From: an uncultured Collinsella sp.
GTDB lineage: Bacteria; Actinomycetota; Coriobacteriia; Coriobacteriales; Coriobacteriaceae
Length of the DNA: 56,885 bases
Direction of reading: 5' to 3'
NCBI GenBank assembly: GCA_900549065.1
Contig: URNC01000001.1
Location: 1-56,885 of the forward strand
Positions 24,876-32,495 of the stretch are shown here, piece after piece. Made by a program: the position numbers and the translations under genes. Every line of letters begins with the position of its first letter. The stretch's first letter is position 1. Under the pieces are notes generated by a model. That model worked only from the letters and a program-made list of their open reading frames with translations, searched no databases and was not told where the DNA came from.

Positions 24876-26390
24876 ATGGAGAACATCAGCTACGATGCGC
24901 TCGAGAAGATCGGCTACAAGGGCTACCTGCTGCCCAAGGACGCTCCCGAGAAGGTCCTGCAGTTTGGCGAGGGCAATTTCCTGCGCGCCTTCGTCGACCG
25001 CTTCTTTGACATGGGCAACGAGGCCACCGGCTGGAACGGCAAGGTCGTCATGGTGCAGCCCATCAGTGGCGCCTTTGGCTTTGCCGACGGTATCAATGCC
25101 CAGGACGACCTGTACACCGTGCTGGTGCGCGGCAAGGAGAACGGGAACACGGTTGACGAGTCCCGCGTGATCAGCGCTTGCAGCCGCTGCCTGAACCCGT
25201 ATCGTGAGGACGACTACCGTGCCATGATGGAGGTCGCTGTCTCCGACGACCTAGAGATCATCGTCTCCAACACCACCGAGGCCGGTATCGCCTATGACCC
25301 GTCCTGCAAGGCCGACGACATGCCACCCGCGAGCTTCCCCGCCAAGCTTGCCCAGGTGCTCCACACCCGCTGGGCTGCCGGTAAGCCGGGCGTCATCGTC
25401 CTCGCCTGCGAGCTCATCGATCACAACGGCGAGGAGTTGCTGCGCATCATGAACCAGTATGTGAGCGACTGGGGCTGGGAGGACGAGTTTGCGCAGTGGA
25501 TGGCCAACGACTGCACCGTCTGCACCACGCTCGTCGACACCATCGTCCCCGGCCGCATCCGCGATCCTAAGGAGGCCACGGCGGTTGCCGAGCGTCTGGG
25601 CTACGAGGATCCCTTCCTGGCCGTGCGCGAGCCCTTCCAGATGTGGGGCATCCAGGGCGACGAGTCGCTTGCCGAGAAGCTTCCCTTTGTGAAGGCTGGT
25701 CTTCCGGGTGTCTTTGTGACTCCCGACGTCACCCCGTACAAAAAGCGCAAGGTCCGCATCCTCAACGGTGCCCATACCGCCTTTGTCCCGGGTTCCTGGG
25801 TTGCCGGCTTTGATATCGTGCGCGACTGCATGCATGACGAGACCATTCGCGGCTTCATGAACACCATGCTCTACGACGAGGTCATTCCGACGCTTGCCGC
25901 CGACTTGGATGTCGAGGACTGCAAGGCCTTTGCCGCCGCCGTCGAAAACCGCTTCGACAACCCGTTTATTGATCATGCGCTGCTCTCCATCTGCCTCAAC
26001 TCCACGGCTAAGTGGCGCGCCCGCGACCTGCCCACGCTCAAGGACTACGTTGCCGAGACCGGCAACCTGCCCAAGTGCCTGGCGACGAGCCTCGCTACGC
26101 TCATCTCCTTCTACACGCAGGAGCTCGTGTCCCGCGAGGGCGACGGCCTGCACCTGCGTCGCTCCGACGGCACCGAGTACACCGCTCAGGACGACGCCTT
26201 CGTACTCGATTTCTACGCCGCCCACGCCGGTGCCGACGATGCCCAGCTGGTGCACGACGTGCTCACCAACGAGCAGATGTGGGGCGAGGACCTTACGCAG
26301 ATCGCAGGTCTTGAGGAGTTTGTCGTCAGCGCGCTCGCCGTCGTGCGTGCCGAGGGCGCCAAGCAGGCCTTCGCCAACGCTCAGGCGTAA
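24876..26390 (+). CDS. uxaB: Tagaturonate reductase (altronate oxidoreductase)
   Basis: Reduces D-tagaturonate to D-altronate with NADH. The 504-residue protein is a member of the mannitol/altronate long-chain dehydrogenase family: N-terminal Rossmann part with VLQFGEGNFLRAFVDRF, a middle KKRKVRILNGAHT containing the catalytic lysine region, and the C-terminal helical domain. RBS AAGGAGAG. Fructuronate reductase (UxuB) is a relative, but UxaB fits the neighbouring UxaA. Confidence 0.92.
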   Translation: MENISYDALEKIGYKGYLLPKDAPEKVLQFGEGNFLRAFVDRFFDMGNEATGWNGKVVMVQPISGAFGFADGINAQDDLYTVLVRGKENGNTVDESRVISACSRCLNPYREDDYRAMMEVAVSDDLEIIVSNTTEAGIAYDPSCKADDMPPASFPAKLAQVLHTRWAAGKPGVIVLACELIDHNGEELLRIMNQYVSDWGWEDEFAQWMANDCTVCTTLVDTIVPGRIRDPKEATAVAERLGYEDPFLAVREPFQMWGIQGDESLAEKLPFVKAGLPGVFVTPDVTPYKKRKVRILNGAHTAFVPGSWVAGFDIVRDCMHDETIRGFMNTMLYDEVIPTLAADLDVEDCKAFAAAVENRFDNPFIDHALLSICLNSTAKWRARDLPTLKDYVAETGNLPKCLATSLATLISFYTQELVSREGDGLHLRRSDGTEYTAQDDAFVLDFYAAHAGADDAQLVHDVLTNEQMWGEDLTQIAGLEEFVVSALAVVRAEGAKQAFANAQA

Positions 26391-26401
26391 ATTTCCGGCG
26401 C

Positions 26402-26433
26402 AGACGCGGGCGCGGGACGGCGTGCCCGCGTCT
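26402..26433 (+). other. Hairpin between uxaB and uxaA
   Basis: AGACGCGGGC (26402-26411) pairs with GCCCGCGTCT (26424-26433). There is no T-tract, so it is probably an mRNA stability or processing structure. Confidence 0.5.
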
Positions 26434-26471
26434 CGACTTCTGCTCAACCTGTAGGGTTAGGACCATTTGCA

Positions 26472-27956
26472 ATGAACACTATCCAGATCAATCCGGCCGA
26501 CAACGTGATCGTCGCGCTGTCGCCGCTTGCCAAGGGCACCGCCGTCGCGGTTCCCGGGGTGGGCGAGGTCGTGGCCGCGGAGGATATTCCGCAAGGCCAC
26601 AAGATGGCTGTGCGCTCGATTGCCGCCGGCGAGGACGTCATTAAGTACGGCCTTCCTATCGGACACGTGACGGGCGATGTCCAGCCCGGTCAGTGGCTCC
26701 ACACGCACAATGTGAAGACCAACCTTTCGGGCGAGGTCGAGTACACCTACAACCCCACGCATCCGGTCGTTGAGTCGGTTGAGCCCGAGACCTTTATGGG
26801 ATTCCGCCGCGCCGACGGTCGTGCCGCGACGCGCAACGAGCTGTGGATCATCCCCACGGTCGGCTGTGTCAACGAAGTCGCCCGTGCCATGTGCGAGCAG
26901 GCCCAGGATTTGGTCGATGGCTCGCTGGAGGGCGTCTACTACTTCCCGCATCCGTTCGGTTGCTCGCAGACCGGCGCCGACCATGCCCAGACCCGTCGTC
27001 TGCTGGTGGCGCTCTCGCGTCACCCTAATGCGGCCGGCGTGCTGTTCCTGTCGCTCGGTTGCGAGAACTGCACACACCAGCAGGTGCTCGACGAGCTCGG
27101 TGACTTCGATCACGAGCGCGTTCGTTTTCTCACCTGCCAGGATGTAGCCGACGAGCAGATCGAGGGCCACAAGATTCTGGCCGAGCTGGCAGACCTCGCC
27201 AAGCAGGCCAAGCGCGAGCCCATTCCGGCCTCCGAGCTGGTTATTGGACTTAAGTGCGGCGGCTCCGACGGCCTTTCGGGCATTACCGCCAACCCCACGA
27301 TCGGTCGCGTGAGCGATATGGTCGTCGCCCGTGGCGGCACGTCGGTGCTTACCGAGGTGCCCGAGATGTTTGGCGCGGAGAGCATCCTGCTCGACCGTTG
27401 CGAGAACGAGCAGGTCTTTAACGCTGCCTCCGACATGCTCAATGGATTTAAGGACTACTTTATTAGCCACGGCGAGGTCGTTTATGAGAACCCGAGTCCC
27501 GGCAACAAGGACGGCGGTATTACCACGCTCGAGGACAAGAGCTGCGGCTGCGTGCAAAAAGGCGGGTCTGCCCCCATCGTCGACGTGCTGCCGTATGCCG
27601 GCCGGGCAACTAAACACGGCCTGAACATGCTGTGCGGTCCGGGCAACGACATGGTATCCACCACGGCGTTGACGGCTGCCGGCTGCCACGTGATTCTGTT
27701 CTCGACCGGCCGCGGCACACCGTTTGGCGCGCCGGCGCCTACGCTCAAGGTGTTCACCAATCAGCGTCTGTGCGACCACAAGGCCAACTGGATGGACTTT
27801 AACGCCGGCGTGATTGCCACGGGTGAGCGCACGCTCGACGAGGCTGCTCACGATCTATACCAGCTGGTGCTGGAGACGGCGAGCGGTAAACTCACGAGTG
27901 CCGAGCGCCGTGGCTGTCACGAGATCAGTATCTGGAAGGACGGCGTCTGCCTGTAG
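26472..27956 (+). CDS. uxaA: Altronate dehydratase
   Basis: Dehydrates D-altronate to 2-keto-3-deoxygluconate (KDG), the common intermediate of this island. The 494-residue protein has the N-terminal SAF domain (about 1-95) and the C-terminal UxaA/GarD catalytic domain with conserved cysteines in LGCENCTHQQ, LKCGGSDGLSG and DKSCGCVQKGG, likely metal ligands. It is followed by a strong terminator, closing the uxaCBA operon. Confidence 0.95.
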   Translation: MNTIQINPADNVIVALSPLAKGTAVAVPGVGEVVAAEDIPQGHKMAVRSIAAGEDVIKYGLPIGHVTGDVQPGQWLHTHNVKTNLSGEVEYTYNPTHPVVESVEPETFMGFRRADGRAATRNELWIIPTVGCVNEVARAMCEQAQDLVDGSLEGVYYFPHPFGCSQTGADHAQTRRLLVALSRHPNAAGVLFLSLGCENCTHQQVLDELGDFDHERVRFLTCQDVADEQIEGHKILAELADLAKQAKREPIPASELVIGLKCGGSDGLSGITANPTIGRVSDMVVARGGTSVLTEVPEMFGAESILLDRCENEQVFNAASDMLNGFKDYFISHGEVVYENPSPGNKDGGITTLEDKSCGCVQKGGSAPIVDVLPYAGRATKHGLNMLCGPGNDMVSTTALTAAGCHVILFSTGRGTPFGAPAPTLKVFTNQRLCDHKANWMDFNAGVIATGERTLDEAAHDLYQLVLETASGKLTSAERRGCHEISIWKDGVCL

Positions 27957-27991
27957 CGGCAAGTGCGCCCAAGCATAGCGCGATGTCATCG

Positions 27992-28024
27992 GCCCCGTCG
28001 GGAGTGTTCCCGGCGGGGCTTTTT
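27992..28024 (+). terminator. Terminator of uxaCBA
   Basis: GCCCCGTCGGG (27992-28002) pairs with CCCGGCGGGGC (28009-28019), one G-U pair, followed by TTTTTC. Confidence 0.92.
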
Positions 28025-28058
28025 CGTTTCGTGGTTAAGTGAATATGTTAGAAAATCT

Positions 28059-28234
28059 GATAAACGTTCACCTATCTCATGGCTGTCCAGCATGGCACCT
28101 TTACCAGCAGAAAATAGGTGTGAGGATCTCAATTGTGTCCGTTCAGCGGTAAAAATCGACCGTTCAAGGATATTATTCAAGTGAACGTTCACCTGTCGTA
28201 AGGAATCGCGCATAATCTAACTAAACGTTCACCC
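28059..28234 (+). promoter_or_regulatory. Transporter promoter with three GTGAACGTTCAC-type operators
   Basis: Operators are centred at about 28065 (TAAACGTTCACC), 28186 (AGTGAACGTTCACCT) and 28226 (TAAACGTTCACCC). The last two are 40 bp apart and bracket a promoter: TTCACC (28188-28193), 17 bp, CATAAT (28211-28216). The first is 120 bp upstream and may support looping. Confidence 0.75.
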
Positions 28235-28311
28235 TGAACGCTGGGCAGACAGATGTCAGTGTGGACTCCAATGTCTTGCTGCAAGACAATCGAGAAAAGA
28301 GAGGGAGCTCG

Positions 28312-29871
28312 ATGACTAATAAGATCGGAAAAAAGCGTAAGATCACATTCTGGACGCGCTTGGGCTTTGGTATGGGCGGTATGCTCAATTCCGGTGCCCT
28401 GACCTTTACGCACAGCTACATGGTGCTGTTCCTGTCCACGGAGTGTGGCCTGTCCGCAGGCGAGGCTGCACTGATCAGCTCGTTTGCCATCTATGTCAAC
28501 GCCATTCTTTGCCCGCTGATGGGCTTTGTGGCCGATAACTTCTATGCCACCAAGATTGGCCGTATCTTTGGTCGTCGTCGTTTCTGGATCTTGCTGGCCA
28601 TCCCGATGATGATCGCCGAGCCGCTCATCTTCGTGGCTACGCCGTTTGGCTTCCCGTACTACTTTGTGCTGTACCTGATCTACAACGTCGCGTACACGTT
28701 CTGCACCGCCAACCTGTCGCCGCTTACCATCGAGATGACCGACGACTTTAAGGAGCGTACGTACCTTACCGGCTACAAGCATCTCTTTGGTAACGCCGCC
28801 GGCTTCCTGATGGCAGCACTCGTCGGCTTTGGCTTTGGCACCTTCGGCGAGACCAACCCGTTTAGCTACTTCATCATCGCTACGATCAACGCTTCGGTCA
28901 TGGCAATCTCGCTGCTCTGCGTGTACCTGTCCACGTGGGAGCACACCCCCGAGGAGGTCGCTCAGGAGAAGATCGAGAGCGTCGGCGAGGGCATCAAGAA
29001 GTTCTTCATCGACGTTATCTCCACCTTCCGCAACAAGTCCTTCCGCAAGGTCCTGTATGCACAGGTCTCCACGAAGCTTGCTGCTGCCTGCTGGTCTGCC
29101 TGCCTGTCCTTCTTCATCGTCTACTGCCTGCAGATTCCTAAGTCCTACGAGTCCGTGATGGAGATGCCTGGCAAGGTCGTCGCTATCGTCTGCACCGCCA
29201 TCTGGGTCGCCCTCATGGCCAAGAAGGGCTTCCACAAGTCTTGGTACCTCGCAAATGTCGGTTGCGCTGCGTGCATCATTGCCTACAACTACTTCGCCTT
29301 TGGTCAGATCAACGGCACCTCCACGGTCGCCATCGCCATGATCGCCTACCCCATCATCTTCGCCATCTGGAAGTTCTTCTACGTCGGCTTCCAGTACCTG
29401 CCCGATGTTCTGCTCAACTACATCCCCGATGTCGATGAACTCATCACCCTGCGTCGTCGCGAGGACATCTACAGCTCCGCGCAGCAGCTCTGCCAGCAGA
29501 TCGCCCAGGCTATCGCCGTCAACGTGTGGGCTATCGTCCTTGCTGCCTCCGGCTTCATTCAAACCGCCGGCAATAGCGACGCCGTGACCCAGCCCGCTAC
29601 CGTGCCTCTGTATATCTGCGGCTACATGATCATCGGCTGCGCCGGCTTCTTCCTGCTTGCGGCCGTCCTTGCCCGCGGCATCAAGATCGACAAGGAGCAG
29701 TGCGACATCCTTTGCGACGAGATTCACCGCGTCAAGGAGGGTGGCAAGATGGCCGACGTCAAGCCCGAGGTCAAGGCGCTTTGCGAGGAGCTCTCCGGCT
29801 TTAAGTACAAGGACTGCTTTGCCCACAACAACGTTGGCTTCCAGGACGGTAGCGTAACCCCCGCCGAGTAA
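28312..29871 (+). CDS. MFS/GPH-type sugar (oligogalacturonide) transporter
   Basis: A 519-residue integral membrane protein with about 12 helices and the GPH/MelB-like N-terminus (TFWTRLGFGMGGMLNSG). It is the only sugar-type carrier in the pectin cluster and shares the regulon's operators, so uptake of galacturonate or short oligogalacturonides is its likely job. The ATG at 28312 is preceded by AGAGGGA. The cytoplasmic tail (residues about 465-519) is charged and long. The exact substrate cannot be read from the sequence. Confidence 0.82.
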   Translation: MTNKIGKKRKITFWTRLGFGMGGMLNSGALTFTHSYMVLFLSTECGLSAGEAALISSFAIYVNAILCPLMGFVADNFYATKIGRIFGRRRFWILLAIPMMIAEPLIFVATPFGFPYYFVLYLIYNVAYTFCTANLSPLTIEMTDDFKERTYLTGYKHLFGNAAGFLMAALVGFGFGTFGETNPFSYFIIATINASVMAISLLCVYLSTWEHTPEEVAQEKIESVGEGIKKFFIDVISTFRNKSFRKVLYAQVSTKLAAACWSACLSFFIVYCLQIPKSYESVMEMPGKVVAIVCTAIWVALMAKKGFHKSWYLANVGCAACIIAYNYFAFGQINGTSTVAIAMIAYPIIFAIWKFFYVGFQYLPDVLLNYIPDVDELITLRRREDIYSSAQQLCQQIAQAIAVNVWAIVLAASGFIQTAGNSDAVTQPATVPLYICGYMIIGCAGFFLLAAVLARGIKIDKEQCDILCDEIHRVKEGGKMADVKPEVKALCEELSGFKYKDCFAHNNVGFQDGSVTPAE

Positions 29872-29894
29872 GGCCGACATATCGTCCAAATCAC

Positions 29895-29940
29895 AGGGCC
29901 GTGCCACCGGAATTCCGCCGGCAGGCACGGCCCTTTTTTA
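29895..29940 (+). terminator. Terminator of the transporter gene
   Basis: AGGGCCGTGCC (29895-29905) pairs with GGCACGGCCCT (29924-29934); an inner CCGG/CCGG pair and a run of T follow. It lies before the GH28 gene, which therefore depends on read-through or a promoter in 29940-29975. Confidence 0.92.
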
Positions 29941-29986
29941 ACAGCGTACAATTTGCCTTTAGAGCATCTTTTTGAGGGAGAAATCC

Positions 29987-31582
29987 ATGGAGACGAACGT
30001 TATCTGGCGCAACGCCCGCGCGGCCGTGATCGAGCTTGACGACGGCGGCTACTTTACCTGTGCCGATACGTGGGAGATCTTTGTCAACGACGAGCCCGCT
30101 GGTACCACGAATACGGTCGAGACCTATGTCGACGGCCTGACCCCCGGCAAGCGCAACCTGGTTCGTTTTGTCTGTGGCGAGCGTGAGCTGAGCGTAGGTG
30201 TCACCACGCCGGCTGAGCCCTTTACCATCAACGTTCGCGACTGTGGCGCCAAGGGTGATGCCGAGCACGACGACACCACCAACATCCAGGCTGCCATCAT
30301 GGCCTGCCCCAAGGGCGGCCGCGTGCTGATCCCCGCCGGTAGTTATCGCATCAAGTCCCTCTTCCTTAAGAGCAATATCAACATCGAGCTCGCCGAGGGA
30401 GCGGTGCTGCTGGCCCGCCACGATCGTGCCGCGCTTGCCTACATTCCGGGAACGGTCACGGGCAACGAGGGTGCCGGGTATGCCGGCACCGATATGCTGC
30501 CCCTGGGCCGCTGGGAGGGCGAGAGTTTCTCGACCTACTGTTCTACCTTTACGGGTCTGGACGTGCACGACGTGTGCATCTATGGTCGTGGTGCCATCGA
30601 CGGTCAGACCGATTTTGCCGAGGACAACTGGTGGAACAAGGACTTTAAGAACATCTTCCGTCCCGAGGAGGGCCGCGAGGTCGCCCGTCCGCGCATGATC
30701 TTCCTGTCCGAGTGCCAAAACGTGAGCTTGGCCGGCTTCACCGTCCGCAACAGCCCGGCGTGGAACATCCACCCCATCCTGTGCGAGCACGTCGATGCGC
30801 TCTGCCTGTCCATCGAGGGTCCCAAGAACTCCCACAACACCGACGGCTTCGATCCCGAGAGCTGCGGTTTTGTTCGCATCCTTGGTTGTCAGTTCTCAGT
30901 GGGTGACGACTGCATCGCCATCAAGAGCGGCAAACTGGGCATTGAGCCCGAGCTTCGTCCCGCCACGCACGACGTGCTGATCTCTCACTGCTACATGCAC
31001 GATGGTCACGGCGCCGTGGTCCTGGGGTCCGAGGCTGCCGGCGGCATCAAGGACCTCACCGTGAGCAAGTGCCTCTTTGAACGCACCGACCGCGGCTTGC
31101 GCGTCAAGACCCGCCGCGGGCGCGGCAAGGATGCCGTCAACGAGGGCATTACCTTTGAGCACATTCGCATGGACGAGGTGCTCACGCCCTTCGTGGTCAA
31201 CTCGTTCTACTTCTGCGACAAGGACGGCAAGACCGACTACGTGCAGTCTCGCGAGGCACTGCCCGTCGACGACCGCACGCCCGGCTTTGGTGCCACGACG
31301 TTTTGCGATATCGAGGCCACCAACTGCCATGCTGCCGCGGCCTATATCACGGGTCTGCCCGAGAGCAAGGTGACGCGTCTGATGTTCCAAGACGTTCACG
31401 TGACCTTTGCCGACGATGCCGAGCCCTTTGTCCCGGCCATGGCCTGCGGCGTTGAGCCCATGGTGCGTCAGGGCATTATTGCGCAAAACGTCAAGGTGCT
31501 CGACCTGCAAAATGTGGTAATCGAGGGCCAGGACGGCGAGGAGCTGCAGCTCCAGAACGTCGACAAGGTTGTCCGTTCCTAA
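29987..31582 (+). CDS. GH28 polygalacturonase, intracellular
   Basis: Cleaves galacturonosyl linkages of (oligo)galacturonides by inversion. The 531-residue right-handed beta-helix protein keeps the family signature: NTDGFDP with Asp286, GDDC with Asp307 and Asp308, GHG with His341, and RVK with Arg372/Lys374. About 75 extra N-terminal residues form a small beta domain seen in exo-acting bacterial members. There is no signal peptide, so it works in the cytoplasm, which fits exo-cleavage of imported oligomers. RBS GAGGGAG lies before the ATG. Confidence 0.92.
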   Translation: METNVIWRNARAAVIELDDGGYFTCADTWEIFVNDEPAGTTNTVETYVDGLTPGKRNLVRFVCGERELSVGVTTPAEPFTINVRDCGAKGDAEHDDTTNIQAAIMACPKGGRVLIPAGSYRIKSLFLKSNINIELAEGAVLLARHDRAALAYIPGTVTGNEGAGYAGTDMLPLGRWEGESFSTYCSTFTGLDVHDVCIYGRGAIDGQTDFAEDNWWNKDFKNIFRPEEGREVARPRMIFLSECQNVSLAGFTVRNSPAWNIHPILCEHVDALCLSIEGPKNSHNTDGFDPESCGFVRILGCQFSVGDDCIAIKSGKLGIEPELRPATHDVLISHCYMHDGHGAVVLGSEAAGGIKDLTVSKCLFERTDRGLRVKTRRGRGKDAVNEGITFEHIRMDEVLTPFVVNSFYFCDKDGKTDYVQSREALPVDDRTPGFGATTFCDIEATNCHAAAAYITGLPESKVTRLMFQDVHVTFADDAEPFVPAMACGVEPMVRQGIIAQNVKVLDLQNVVIEGQDGEELQLQNVDKVVRS

Positions 31583-31597
31583 CTCGGGTTGATGACC

Positions 31598-31636
31598 AGG
31601 GCTGCATTGTCGGATAAATCGGCAATGCAGCCCTTG
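31598..31636 (+). terminator. Hairpin after the GH28 gene
   Basis: AGGGCTGCATTG (31598-31609) pairs with CAATGCAGCCCT (31623-31634). The following TTGTG is a poor T-tract, so termination is probably partial. Confidence 0.65.
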
Positions 31637-31685
31637 TGCGATACGGCCTGTGCGCTGCGCTACGCATCATGGTGAAAGGGAATAC

Positions 31686-32495
31686 ATGCTCAATAAAACG
31701 ATTCCTGTCGGGGTCGATGGCTCGTCTGCCACGATTACGTCTTATGTTTTTGCCCCGACCGAAGATGCTTATGCTTTAAAACCGCTGCCTGCAGTTGTGG
31801 TCGTGCCAGGAGGCGGCTACGATCACGTTTCGCCGCGCGAAGGCGAGCCGGTAGCGCTCCGTTTGTTGGCGATGGGCTACCAAGCGTTTGTACTGAACTA
31901 TTCGGTTGCTCCGGCTGTCTATCCGCTGGCATTGCAAGAACTCGCGCGGGCGGTCGATACCGTCCGAAGCCATGCGGCAGAGTACTGTGTCGATCCTGAT
32001 CGGATTACGGTCATGGGTTTTTCGGCCGGTGGGCATCTAGTTGGCTTGCTCGGGGCGCTTTGGGACCAACCCTGGCTTGCAGAGTCGATTGCGGCATCGC
32101 CTGAGTCGATTCGGCCTGACACACTTTGCTTGGGCTATCCGGTCGTAAGCTCGGGGGGCTATGCTCATCGTGGTTCATTTGAACACCTAACGGGTGCCGA
32201 TGGCGCTTTGGCTCAAAAGTTGTCGATCGAGAATATGGTGGGCGAGGGCTTCCCCCGTACGTTCTTGTGGCATACCGCCGAGGATGCATCGGTACCAGTT
32301 CAAAATAGCCTCCTTCTTGCGCAGGCTCTTGCCGACCACGGGATTGGCTTTAGCCTACATGTCTTTCCGCATGGAAAGCATGGGGCATCGCTCGCCACGG
32401 CCCTAACGGCATTTAAGGGCTGCGCCGAGCATATTCAGCCACAAGTTCAGGGCTGGCCTGAACAGTTCGTTGCATGGGAGCGTGATGGACGATGA
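31686..32495 (+). CDS. Alpha/beta hydrolase, probable acetylesterase
   Basis: A 269-residue serine hydrolase with the oxyanion motif VVVPGGGYDHVSPREGEP and the nucleophile elbow GFSAGG; the late HTAEDASVPV and FPHGKHG carry the acid and His. It resembles carbohydrate acetylesterases of the BD-FAE/acetyl-xylan type, so removal of acetyl groups from pectic oligosaccharides is likely. It overlaps the next gene by 4 bp (ATGA), so both are translated together. Codon use is less GC-biased than in the flanking uxa genes. Confidence 0.82.
   Translation: MLNKTIPVGVDGSSATITSYVFAPTEDAYALKPLPAVVVVPGGGYDHVSPREGEPVALRLLAMGYQAFVLNYSVAPAVYPLALQELARAVDTVRSHAAEYCVDPDRITVMGFSAGGHLVGLLGALWDQPWLAESIAASPESIRPDTLCLGYPVVSSGGYAHRGSFEHLTGADGALAQKLSIENMVGEGFPRTFLWHTAEDASVPVQNSLLLAQALADHGIGFSLHVFPHGKHGASLATALTAFKGCAEHIQPQVQGWPEQFVAWERDGR

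Larger units (their letters stand above)
27957..28311. other. Promoter region of the transporter gene
   Basis: 355 bp: the uxaA terminator, one distal and two proximal operators, CGACCGTTCA (28157-28166) upstream of the -35 box, and a leader of roughly 80 nt before the ATG with no obvious structure. Confidence 0.65.
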
